Origin: Brevundimonas sp. UBA5866
Lineage (GTDB): Bacteria > Pseudomonadota > Alphaproteobacteria > Caulobacterales > Caulobacteraceae
Length of the DNA: 49,408 nt
Assembly: GCF_002432125.1 (NCBI RefSeq)
Contig: NZ_DJFS01000067.1
Location: 1-49,408, forward strand
Reading direction: 5' to 3'
Part shown: positions 41,331 through 49,305 of the stretch, one piece after another
Position numbering within the stretch: the stretch's first letter is position 1
Layout of the letters: each line of letters begins with the position of its first letter
Position numbers and translations under genes: made by a program
Notes under the pieces: generated by a model
Database searches by the model: none
What the model was told of the DNA's origin: nothing
What the model saw: the letters and a program-made list of their open reading frames with translations, nothing else

Positions 41331-42167
41331 ATGAAGACGCGTCCGGTTGTTTTTACTGGCTTGCTGGCTTTCTCGATCTCCCTGTCAGCCTGCGTCGGCA
41401 CCCCCGCAGCCTACGAACCGCAGGCGGTCGAGACGGCTCATGGCGGCAAGGGATATCTGTCACCTGACAGACTGCGTGAGTTGGCTGCTGCCGTTCCTGC
41501 ACCCCCTGCGAAAGACAGCGAGCAGGATGCGGCAGACCGCAGCCTGTCGGCGTCCTATCGGTCTTTGGAAAATACCGACCGCTGGCTTCTGGCAACCAGT
41601 CACGCCGAAGTGCGCCTGCCCTATGCCCTTCAGCATTTCGATTGCACTCTGGGTGTCCGCTTCGACCCGGCCAACAATGCAGCCCCGGCTACGGCACGCC
41701 TGCTGCACAAGCTTTTCGAAGACGGTGAGGCCGCATCCACCATCGTCAAACTCAGGGCACACCGCCCCCGCCCTGTGGGCGACGACGCGGCCCGTACAGC
41801 CTGCCAAACCGTATCGCCCGCAGGTCGGGCCTCGCCATCCTATCCCTCGGGTAGCGCAACGGTTGCGGCGGCCTACGGCTATGCGATGGCTGCGATTGAC
41901 CCCGAACACGCCGCTGAAGCCATAGAAACCGGCCGGCAGATCGCACTCAGCCGGGCGATCTGCGGCATGCACTACCCTACTGATGTTCGCGTCGGCTTCG
42001 AGCTGGGCCAGAAGGTTTTCGAGGAAGTGGCCAACACACCCGCCTTTGCAGCCGATTTGACCGCCGCGCAGGCCGAGCTGATGACCCTGCGCGCCAAACA
42101 GACCACCAACCCCGGCTGCGCCGCAGAAAGAAGCGCCCTGGCCATGAGCGCGGGCCTGCAGCTGTAA
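41331..42167 (+). CDS. Class A acid-phosphatase-like (PAP2) lipoprotein with altered signature
   Basis: 278-aa exported lipoprotein (lipobox LSAC, Cys21) of the PAP2/class A non-specific acid phosphatase family, which strips phosphate from many monoesters in the periplasm. Two of three signature blocks are exact: KX6RP (Lys140 to Pro148) and SRX5HX3D in SRAICGMHYPTD, which holds the nucleophilic His. The middle block, normally PSGH, reads PSGS (172-175), so the usual general-acid His is Ser. Activity may be changed or lost. Its stop overlaps the next start (TAATG). Confidence 0.83.
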   Translation: MKTRPVVFTGLLAFSISLSACVGTPAAYEPQAVETAHGGKGYLSPDRLRELAAAVPAPPAKDSEQDAADRSLSASYRSLENTDRWLLATSHAEVRLPYALQHFDCTLGVRFDPANNAAPATARLLHKLFEDGEAASTIVKLRAHRPRPVGDDAARTACQTVSPAGRASPSYPSGSATVAAAYGYAMAAIDPEHAAEAIETGRQIALSRAICGMHYPTDVRVGFELGQKVFEEVANTPAFAADLTAAQAELMTLRAKQTTNPGCAAERSALAMSAGLQL

Positions 42168-43117
42168 TGCTGGAATGGCTGGCGGCGGTCCTGATCCCTC
42201 ATCCCCCTGCGCCGCCCTGTACAGACGAACAAAAGCAGATACTGACACAGGTTTCCGATACACCTGTGCGGCTGGAGTGTTCGGTCACTCTGGCGGCCGG
42301 TGATACCATCCCCCGCCCTGTCCTGATCGAAGGCCGTACGGGCAATGGCGTATCCATCGACTGCCAAGGCGGCACGGTGGGTCGCCCCAACCTGGCTGTC
42401 TCGACCCGGCGCCCCACGATCGCAATCCTTTCCCGCAAGACAGACAACGGGGGATGGATACCCGCGCGTTCGGTGCGCATCCGCAACTGCACGGTTCTGG
42501 GCAATATCCGCATATTCGGCATGGGGGCGGACGGGGAATATGACGACCTCAGGCAGTCCTCCCGCAGCCGCGGCCACACAGAACGCGCCATTCTGGCAGC
42601 CCCCTCCGATATTGCGCTCGAGGGGCTGACCATCACAGGGCGCGGATCGATACCCCTCTATGTCGGGCCGGGTGTCTCGGGCGTTGTCCTGAAGGACTCG
42701 ACCCTGAATGGGGTTACCTCCGCTACGGCCATTTATCTGGATGCTGAAAGTGCGCGTAACCACATCACCGGCAACCGCATATTCACCCGCACCGGACGGG
42801 AGATGATCGCGATAGACGGCTCGGCAGAGAACCGGATCAGCAACAACCGGTTTGACCTGCACGGCAAGCCCGGCGTCTTCCTGTACCGCAACTGTGGCGA
42901 GCGCGGCGTCATCCGGCATCAGACCCCGTCCCGCAACACCATCACGGACAACAGCTTCACCGGCGCATCGTGGCTGAGGCCACGTCTGGTTGTCGAGAAT
43001 GCCCGCAACGGGCGGCGGTCCTATTGCCGCGACGATGCCGGATATCCATTCGGCAGCAGCATAGATGACCGCGACAACGCCAGCGGAAACATTATCCGGG
43101 GCAACAGCCGCAACTAA
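42167..43117 (+). CDS. Right-handed parallel beta-helix protein
   Basis: 316 aa with repeating beta-helix turns: VLIEGRTGNGVSIDCQGG, VRIRNCTVLGNIRI, IALEGLTITGRGSIPLYV, NHITGNRIFTRTG, NRISNNRFDLHG, NTITDNSFTGAS. Asn-ladder turns of this kind occur in polysaccharide lyases, hydrolases and glycan-binding proteins. The N-terminus has a short hydrophobic stretch that may be a weak signal. Catalytic residues cannot be assigned. It is coupled to the phosphatase-like gene (TAATG), so a shared envelope role is likely. Confidence 0.8.
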   Translation: MLEWLAAVLIPHPPAPPCTDEQKQILTQVSDTPVRLECSVTLAAGDTIPRPVLIEGRTGNGVSIDCQGGTVGRPNLAVSTRRPTIAILSRKTDNGGWIPARSVRIRNCTVLGNIRIFGMGADGEYDDLRQSSRSRGHTERAILAAPSDIALEGLTITGRGSIPLYVGPGVSGVVLKDSTLNGVTSATAIYLDAESARNHITGNRIFTRTGREMIAIDGSAENRISNNRFDLHGKPGVFLYRNCGERGVIRHQTPSRNTITDNSFTGASWLRPRLVVENARNGRRSYCRDDAGYPFGSSIDDRDNASGNIIRGNSRN

Positions 43118-43145
43118 AAAGGGCGGAGCCTTCGGCCCCGCCCTT
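43114..43145 (-). terminator. Terminator of the aguA-aguB operon
   Basis: AAGGGCGG and CCGCCCTT with an inner GCC/GGC around a small loop form the stem (43119-43145). On the minus strand it is followed by TTTTT, seven bases beyond the aguB stop. It overlaps the 3' end region of the convergent beta-helix gene. Confidence 0.85.
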
Positions 43146-43152
43146 GGATGTC

Positions 43153-44019
43153 CTAGCGTTTCGGTCCCGTCAGCGGACCGTAAAGGTCCGTGCGGCGGTC
43201 GCGGAAAAAGCCCCATGCCGCACGGTGGCGATCCAGGAAGTCGAGATCGAAGGTCGAGACCAGCACGCCCTCTTCGTCACGCCCGAAGCTCTCGACCAGA
43301 TCGCCACGATGGTTGGCGATGAAGCTGTGTCCATAGAAGGTCTGGCCCGCTTCGGTCACCTGTTCGTGGCCGATGCGGTTGGCACCGACCACCGGCACCA
43401 CGTTCGAGACGGCATGGCCCTGCATGGCGCGCTGCCACGGGGCGGCGGTGTCGAGGCTGTCGTCGTGCGGCTCGGTACCGATGGCGGTCGGGTACATCAG
43501 CACCTCCGCGCCCTGCAGCATCATGGCGCGGGCGGTCTCTGGGTACCACTGGTCCCAGCAGATGCCGACGCCGACCTTGCCGAAGCGGGTGTTCCACACC
43601 TTGAAGCCCGTGTCGCCCGGACGGAAGTAATACTTCTCCTGATAGCCGGGGCCGTCAGGGATGTGGCTCTTGCGATAGACGCCCATAGCCTCGCCATCGG
43701 CATCCAGCATGACCAGCGAGTTGTAATACTGCGGGCCTTCACGCTCGAAGATCGAGACGGGAATGGCCACGCCCAGTTCCTTGGCGACCGGCATCAACTG
43801 GGTCACGCAGGGGTGCTTGTCCCACTCATAGGCGTGCTCGAACCAGTGCTCTTCCTGCGAAACGCAGAAGTACGGGCCCTGGAACAGTTCCGACGGCAGG
43901 ATGACCTGCGCGCCCTGCTTGGCCGCTTCGCGGATGAAGCCGATGGTCTTGTCGATATTGTCCTGCAGGTCGGTGCCGTAGGACGTCTGGATACCGGCGA
44001 CGGTGATTTCACGGGCCAT
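43153..44019 (-). CDS. aguB: N-carbamoylputrescine amidohydrolase
   Basis: Nitrilase-family enzyme that hydrolyses N-carbamoylputrescine to putrescine, CO2 and ammonia. The catalytic triad is Glu44 (LPSELF), Lys117 (YRKSHIP) and Cys154 (GICWDQW). 288 aa from ATG 44019, which overlaps the aguA stop (TAATG); the longer frame reading back into aguA is not used. Substrate assignment rests on the sequence pattern (PYFCVSQEEHWFEHA and AAPWQRAMQGHA) and on the adjacent aguA. It works with AguA to form putrescine from agmatine. Confidence 0.94.
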   Translation of the reverse strand: MAREITVAGIQTSYGTDLQDNIDKTIGFIREAAKQGAQVILPSELFQGPYFCVSQEEHWFEHAYEWDKHPCVTQLMPVAKELGVAIPVSIFEREGPQYYNSLVMLDADGEAMGVYRKSHIPDGPGYQEKYYFRPGDTGFKVWNTRFGKVGVGICWDQWYPETARAMMLQGAEVLMYPTAIGTEPHDDSLDTAAPWQRAMQGHAVSNVVPVVGANRIGHEQVTEAGQTFYGHSFIANHRGDLVESFGRDEEGVLVSTFDLDFLDRHRAAWGFFRDRRTDLYGPLTGPKR

Positions 44020-45023
44020 TAGGCAGGCTCCTGCTGGCTGATGCAGTGGAACGAACCGCCGCCGGTCAGGATGGCGATGGACGGCGACGGGATGATCTGG
44101 CGATCCGGATAGATGATGGCCAGGGCTTCGCAAGCCACGCGGGCAGCGTTTTCGTTGCCGTAGGTCGGAACGACGACTGCGCCGTTGGCGATCAGGAAAT
44201 TCATGTGGCTGGCCGGAATGGGCTCGCCGTCCTCGTCCTTGACCAGACCCGGCGACGGAATGCGCAGGACGTTGATCTGACGGCCCTGTGCATCGGTCGA
44301 ATTCGCCAGAAGACGCGCCGTTTCATCGTAAACGTCCGCGTTCGGATCATCGGCACCAAAAGCGATCGGGCAGGCCACAACACCCGGCGCGATGAAGCGG
44401 GCCAGATTGTCGACGTGGCCGTCGGTATGGTCGTTCAGCAGACCATCGCCCAGCCAAATAACCTTTTTGGCCCCCAGAGCCTCGGCAAAGGCGGCCTCGG
44501 CCTTCTCTTCGGTCCAGCCTTCATTGCGGTTGGGGTTCAGCACGCACTGGCGCGTGGTCAGAACGGTGCCCTCGCCGTCATGATCGACAGCGCCGCCTTC
44601 GAGGATAAAGTCGTGACGGGTCAGGGCCACAGCGGCACGCTCGCCAATCTGGTCGGCGACTTCGTCATCGTGCGGCAGATCGTACTTGCCGCCCCACCCA
44701 TTGAAGGTGAAGGCGTTGGCAGACGTCGATCCGGCACCGAAGATCGGGCCGGTGTCACGCAGCCATATGTCACCGAAGCGACCGGCCACGACCTCTATTC
44801 CCTCGACGCCGGCAAAGCGCGCGCGTGCGGGTTCAAGCGCCTCGTCATTACCGACCATGAGCTTGACCTGCTCGCGGCCCGGTCCGGCCAGTGCCAGCAC
44901 GAGGGCCTCGACCTCGTTCTGCGCCTGTTCCAGATCTTCCTGCCAGAGTTCGGCATGGCTGGGCCAGCCAACCCACATGGCGCGGTGCGGCGTCCATTCG
45001 GCAGGGATAGGAGCGGTGGTCAT
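44019..45023 (-). CDS. aguA: Agmatine deiminase
   Basis: Converts agmatine to N-carbamoylputrescine and ammonia in the cytoplasm (guanidino-modifying enzyme superfamily). Motifs: WLRDTGP, ILEGGAVDHDGEGT, DGHVDN and catalytic Cys327 in GGGSFHCISQQ near the C-terminus. At 334 aa it is slightly shorter than the usual 345-370. First gene of aguA-aguB. No arginine decarboxylase (SpeA) lies in the window, so agmatine must come from elsewhere in the genome or from outside. Confidence 0.94.
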   Translation of the reverse strand: MTTAPIPAEWTPHRAMWVGWPSHAELWQEDLEQAQNEVEALVLALAGPGREQVKLMVGNDEALEPARARFAGVEGIEVVAGRFGDIWLRDTGPIFGAGSTSANAFTFNGWGGKYDLPHDDEVADQIGERAAVALTRHDFILEGGAVDHDGEGTVLTTRQCVLNPNRNEGWTEEKAEAAFAEALGAKKVIWLGDGLLNDHTDGHVDNLARFIAPGVVACPIAFGADDPNADVYDETARLLANSTDAQGRQINVLRIPSPGLVKDEDGEPIPASHMNFLIANGAVVVPTYGNENAARVACEALAIIYPDRQIIPSPSIAILTGGGSFHCISQQEPA

Positions 45024-45126
45024 AGAGCGTCCTCGAGAGGGCGTGGAAACAAGAAAAACGAAGGCGGCAGATAGGCTTTATGAGCCGCAACTTCAATGGA
45101 TAGCCGATCAAAGGCGAATACGCCCC

Positions 45127-45161
45127 ATAAAGAAAGGGCGGCCCGTTTCCGGACCGCCCTT
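45127..45161 (-). terminator. Terminator of the TonB-dependent receptor gene
   Basis: AAGGGCGG (45134-45141) and CCGCCCTT (45154-45161) pair around a 12-base loop with inner complementarity. Read on the minus strand the stem is followed by TCTTTAT. It lies 30 bases past the receptor stop and before aguA. Confidence 0.8.
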
Positions 45162-45190
45162 GCCTCAGGTCTTAACCGACCCCGTTCGGA

Positions 45191-47653
45191 TTAGAACGAG
45201 TAGGTCAGGGTCGCTTGGATGGTACGCGGAGCGCCACGGTAGCCGTAGGTAGCACGGCTGGAGTTCACAGCACCCGAGAGCGAACCGAAGTACTGTTCGT
45301 CGAACAGGTTCACGACGCGCAGGGCAACGTTGGTGCCTTCGTGGCCGAAGTAGCCCAGGTCGAACTTGGCGTCGGCGTTAACGACGGTGTAGCCCTCGGT
45401 GTAGAGGTCGTTTTCGTCGGTAACGAAACGCTCACCGGTGTACTTGACTTGAGCGCCGAGTTGCAGCGGGCCGGTTTCGTATTGAACGCGACCACCGAAG
45501 GTCCAGTCCGGGGTCTCGGTCAGCGACTTGCCGCCGGTACGGATCACAGTGGTGCCGTCCAGGTAGTCATCCGAGATCTCGCTCTCGGTGTACGAAGCCG
45601 AAGCATACAGCGACAGACCTTCGATCGGCGACCAGCCGATTTGCGAGTCAAAGCCGTACAGCTTCACATCACCCACGTTGGCGTCGATCGAGATGTCCAG
45701 ATCACGGTCGTAACGCGAGATGATGCGGTTCTTGAACTGGGTGTACCACACGTTGGCCGAAGCGATCAGGGTACCGGTTTGGTAACGGTAACCAGCGTCG
45801 TAGGTCTTGGTGGTTTCCGGTTGTGCGATCGGCGAGGTGATGTTGCCCTTGTCGTCGTAGAACACGGTGTACAGGTTGTCGGTACGCGGCAGGGTCAGCG
45901 ATTCAGCGTACGAAGCGTACACCGAGTGCGGGCCCGCGAAGTTCCACGAAACGTTGACGTTCGGCAGGATGTCGTCGAACTCGACTTCACGCGAGTACGG
46001 AGCGATGTAGCTCTGGGTACGGTTGCCCACCTTCACAGTGCCAGCCGGACCGGTCGGGTTTGCACCTTCGACTTCGGTCGTGCAGACGACGGTGCTCGAC
46101 TTGTACTGCGAGTAGCAGAACTGGTTCAGTTCACGCTTGAAGAACGGAGCACGCAGGCCAACGTTGACGCGGACGGTGTCGTCCATGAAACGGCCGGCGT
46201 ATTCAACGGCGAACTGGTTCAGGATGGCGTACGACAGACGGTCACGCGAGCGCAGCTCGTAGCCGTCCAGGTTGACGACGCGGTTGTCGGCGTTCTTCAG
46301 ACCGGCCCAGACTTCAGCGAAACGCGGGTCGGTCGGGTTGGTGAAGTCGATCATGCCGTACATGCCGGTCTGGCGGTGACGGGCGTGGTCCAGGGTATAG
46401 GCGGCGCGGACGGTTTGGGTGTCCGACAGCTTCCAGATCAGCGACGACGAGATGCCGTAACGCTGGGTGTGGGTCAGGCTGGTCGAGTGAACACGAACGG
46501 TGTCCAGGAAGTCGCCGTCACCGTTCAGGTCAACACCGCCGGTGGTCTTCGAACCGCGAACGGTACGATCGGTTTCCGACAGGGTCCACTGGCCCGAACC
46601 ACCGGTTGCCAGGGTGTACTGGAACGACGGGTCGAAGGTGAAGATCAGGTTGTCGGCCAGTGTGAAACGCGACTGGGCGCGGATGTTGCCGGTGTCCGAC
46701 GGGTTCTGACGCAGAGCCCAGTAGCGGTTGCTGTTGCTGTCGACGTCAGCCACACCGTTACGGTAGGTCGGAGCGGTGTACTTGTTGTCGAAGTCGCTGT
46801 TCCAGCTCACGCCCGGAGCGAGAGTGGCCGAACCGTCTGCGTTACGGGCCAACTGCATGTCAGCGTAGTTATTGTTACGGTTGCGGTTCCAGTGACCGGC
46901 CAGCGAGACGAAGTCGCCGTTGTCGCGGATCGGCTGGTAGACCTTGAAGTTGTACTGGATCTTGTTGAGGTCGCCCTCGCCCTTGTACTTGTCGTACGAT
47001 TGGTCCGAGTAGGCGAACCAGGCGCGGGTGCCCCACGGGCCGATCTCGCCGGTGTTCACGATGCCGAACACGCGGTGGTAGTTGTTGTCGCCGATCGAAG
47101 CCTTGACGCGACCACCGAAGTCCATCGACGGGTTGATCGAGTTCATGTTGATCGTGCCGCCGGTGGCAGCTGCGGTCGGGGAGTCGACGTCGGTGGTGCC
47201 GGTGTTGACCGAAGCCGAACCGATCAGCTCACCGTCCAGTTGCTGGTTGGTGTACAGCGAGTAGTTACCCGAGTCGTTCAGCGGCATACCGTCAAAGGTC
47301 TGCGCGATGCGGGCACCGTCGAAGCCGTGCAGACGGATGTTGCCGCCCGACGAGCCGTAGGCGTCGTTGTTGGTGAAGCTCATGCCCGGAACCAGGTTCA
47401 GAACTTCGTTGATCGACTGACCGGCGGCTTGGTTCTCGATGTACTCTTGCGTGACCGTCGAGCGCGACTTGCCGACGGTTTCAGCAACGATGGCGCCATC
47501 GATGGTGCGCGGGCCGCGACGGCCGGTCACGACGACCTGTTCGACTTCAACGGCTGCGGTACCGGTCGACTGGGCCGAAGCGGTGGTCGCCATACCGAGC
47601 GCGATGGCCAGAGCCGATGCGCCGAAGGTCAGGCTGCGAGCAAAATTAGACAA
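45191..47653 (-). CDS. TonB-dependent outer-membrane receptor
   Basis: 820-aa outer-membrane beta-barrel transporter powered by TonB. The signal peptide ends in ATTASA (cleavage before Gln). The TonB-box-like EQVVVTGRRG is followed by a plug domain (residues ~60-180, with GGNIRLHGFDGARIAQTFDGMPLND). The barrel ends in TIQATLTYSF with terminal Phe. A calcium-loop-like DLNGDGDFLD lies in the barrel. The exact Pho box upstream suggests induction in phosphate starvation and a phosphorus-containing ligand. The ligand itself cannot be read from sequence. Confidence 0.93.
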   Translation of the reverse strand: MSNFARSLTFGASALAIALGMATTASAQSTGTAAVEVEQVVVTGRRGPRTIDGAIVAETVGKSRSTVTQEYIENQAAGQSINEVLNLVPGMSFTNNDAYGSSGGNIRLHGFDGARIAQTFDGMPLNDSGNYSLYTNQQLDGELIGSASVNTGTTDVDSPTAAATGGTINMNSINPSMDFGGRVKASIGDNNYHRVFGIVNTGEIGPWGTRAWFAYSDQSYDKYKGEGDLNKIQYNFKVYQPIRDNGDFVSLAGHWNRNRNNNYADMQLARNADGSATLAPGVSWNSDFDNKYTAPTYRNGVADVDSNSNRYWALRQNPSDTGNIRAQSRFTLADNLIFTFDPSFQYTLATGGSGQWTLSETDRTVRGSKTTGGVDLNGDGDFLDTVRVHSTSLTHTQRYGISSSLIWKLSDTQTVRAAYTLDHARHRQTGMYGMIDFTNPTDPRFAEVWAGLKNADNRVVNLDGYELRSRDRLSYAILNQFAVEYAGRFMDDTVRVNVGLRAPFFKRELNQFCYSQYKSSTVVCTTEVEGANPTGPAGTVKVGNRTQSYIAPYSREVEFDDILPNVNVSWNFAGPHSVYASYAESLTLPRTDNLYTVFYDDKGNITSPIAQPETTKTYDAGYRYQTGTLIASANVWYTQFKNRIISRYDRDLDISIDANVGDVKLYGFDSQIGWSPIEGLSLYASASYTESEISDDYLDGTTVIRTGGKSLTETPDWTFGGRVQYETGPLQLGAQVKYTGERFVTDENDLYTEGYTVVNADAKFDLGYFGHEGTNVALRVVNLFDEQYFGSLSGAVNSSRATYGYRGAPRTIQATLTYSF

Positions 47654-47755
47654 CGGTGATCCCCTTTGTCGTGCCGCCGAGGTGAACAGGCGACACTTGT
47701 GTCATTGGATGTGCGGGGATTTAGGCGCTCCAACATAAGTTTGGGCGACAATCAT

Positions 47756-47773
47756 ATGACAGTAAGATGACAG
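47756..47773 (-). promoter_or_regulatory. Pho box upstream of the TonB-dependent receptor
   Basis: Read on the minus strand: CTGTCAT, CTTA, CTGTCAT, exactly the PhoB consensus of two 7-base repeats with a 4-base spacer. A weaker third unit TTGTCGC follows in the same 11-base phase, then TATGTT as a possible -10. The box is about 103 bases before the receptor ATG. Confidence 0.85.
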
Positions 47774-47832
47774 CGACCGAGGGTTGCTATAAGGCAACAC
47801 GCCTGTGGACGACGGGCCTAAAGCCCTAATTT

Positions 47833-49080
47833 TCAGGACTCTAGGCGGCCAAATGTTGCGGCAACCGACCACGCCGTACGCTTAATCGCGCGAGGTTCAT
47901 GATAGTTCCCGTTAATTTGTGTCTTAGATAAGACATGTGCGCGGAAGCGTTTGAACAGTTCCTTGTCCACGGGCGCAGGTGCGGACCAAAAGGAATCCAG
48001 CGGTTTTTGATCCGACAGCCCTTCAAAATCGAAGAAGGCCTGACCCAATACCTTAACCGGGGTGCCAAATCCCAGGGCCGACAGAGCGGCGCTGGAGTTA
48101 TTGACCACCATGCCCAGCGATGCCCGGCACATATCGGCCAGGTTGCCCCCATCAATGAAATCGACGCGCGAGCTGATATTACGGTCGGCAGCAAGGTTGC
48201 GGACGACCGCACGGAAATCCACCAAACCCGGATCGAGCGGGTGGTTTTTGAACACCAGTCGCGTGTGCGCCGGTGCATTTTCGGCAAAGCTGTTGATCAC
48301 CTTGACGATAAAGGCGGTGTTATCGGCCAGCTTTGAATACCGCAGAAGCTGGTTGTCACCTTCGCGTTGCAGGCAGGCGATGAAGAACGGCCCGCGCGCG
48401 GCCAGTACCTTGGTATCCACTTCCTTGACCGAACGCAGCGCCAGTTTGAGGTAGCGCTGGATGTGGCTCACACACTGGAGCCAGGCGGGGACGGTGTAGG
48501 GATTGCGGTAGTTCGGATAGAGCCAGCCACCCAGCACCTGAACCGCGTGATAAACACTGATGTTCAGCACATGGTAGGGCAGGATCCGCCCGACGCTGTG
48601 GCTGACCTCGAGTTCGGGTACGGGCGGGTCGTAACCCTCGCGGTGACGCGGCAGCTGGCTGCTGGCGTTGACGCCATTGCGCTCCAGCGTGATCCAGTCC
48701 GGACGGAAATAGCCGTTCTCCAGTACCCACAGACGGGCGGGGATGGATTTGGCCAGGTTCGACACCGTTTGGTTATACGGCCCGCTTTCACCGAAAATCA
48801 CAACGTCGGTGTATTCACCGGCGATCTGCGGGAACTGGCGACGCCAGTCATTGGCAGAGCCTTTGAAACGTCGCAGACCCCGTCCGCGCCAAGACAGCTC
48901 ATCCCCCGCGTTGAAAGCAATACGGTCAACGACTTCCGCACCCATAGCGACCAGCGCCTGACGAAGGTGACGTCCGAACGGGCCGAACGGAAGTGTTACC
49001 AAAAGGAACTTACGTCCCTTCAGCGCTTGGGCATCACCTTGTTCGATCTTGGACTGATCGGGATCGTAGGGTGCAAGCAA
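47833..49080 (-). CDS. kpsS: Capsule polysaccharide biosynthesis protein (KpsS-type Kdo transferase)
   Basis: 415-aa protein of the capsule synthesis family (PF05159 type). KpsS adds the first beta-Kdo to lyso-phosphatidylglycerol, building the lipid anchor recognised by the KpsMT exporter. It starts KFLLVTLPFGPFGRHLRQAL, has FKNHPLDPGLVDFR, and ends with NNSSAALSALGFGTPVKVLGQ, the family's C-terminal blocks. The only start in frame before an upstream stop is TTG 49080, with GAGAGAG eight to nine bases upstream. It lies 33 kb from kpsMET; no kpsC, kpsF or kpsU is near. Transfer of another sugar cannot be excluded. Confidence 0.85.
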   Translation of the reverse strand: MLAPYDPDQSKIEQGDAQALKGRKFLLVTLPFGPFGRHLRQALVAMGAEVVDRIAFNAGDELSWRGRGLRRFKGSANDWRRQFPQIAGEYTDVVIFGESGPYNQTVSNLAKSIPARLWVLENGYFRPDWITLERNGVNASSQLPRHREGYDPPVPELEVSHSVGRILPYHVLNISVYHAVQVLGGWLYPNYRNPYTVPAWLQCVSHIQRYLKLALRSVKEVDTKVLAARGPFFIACLQREGDNQLLRYSKLADNTAFIVKVINSFAENAPAHTRLVFKNHPLDPGLVDFRAVVRNLAADRNISSRVDFIDGGNLADMCRASLGMVVNNSSAALSALGFGTPVKVLGQAFFDFEGLSDQKPLDSFWSAPAPVDKELFKRFRAHVLSKTQINGNYHEPRAIKRTAWSVAATFGRLES

Positions 49081-49208
49081 TGCGACAGCTCTCTCGAAGA
49101 TCGGAATGTAGCAATCAGCGACGTGGTGGCACGGCGATTACCAGTACCGCTTTCGTAATCACGTTCGTTGGAATGACCAACAGAAAAGTAAAGCTTTGAA
49201 CTTGGTAC

Positions 49209-49248
49209 CAACAAAGAACCGCAGACCACCATAGGCGACCTGCGGTTC
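49209..49248 (-). terminator. Terminator of the OmpA-family gene
   Basis: GAACCGCAG (49216-49224) and CTGCGGTTC (49240-49248) form a perfect 9-bp stem with a 15-base loop. Read on the minus strand it is followed by TTTGTTGG. It lies about 60 bases past the OmpA-family stop and before kpsS. Confidence 0.75.
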
Positions 49249-49305
49249 TCGTTATCTTAACTTCAAAACTGTCAGGAAGGAGACCGAAGTCCCCTTCCCT
49301 TCAGA

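Noticed and set aside
45215..47659. 814-codon open frame antisense to the TonB-dependent receptor
   Set aside because: Val/Arg/Gly-rich translation without motifs; a high-GC shadow of the receptor gene.
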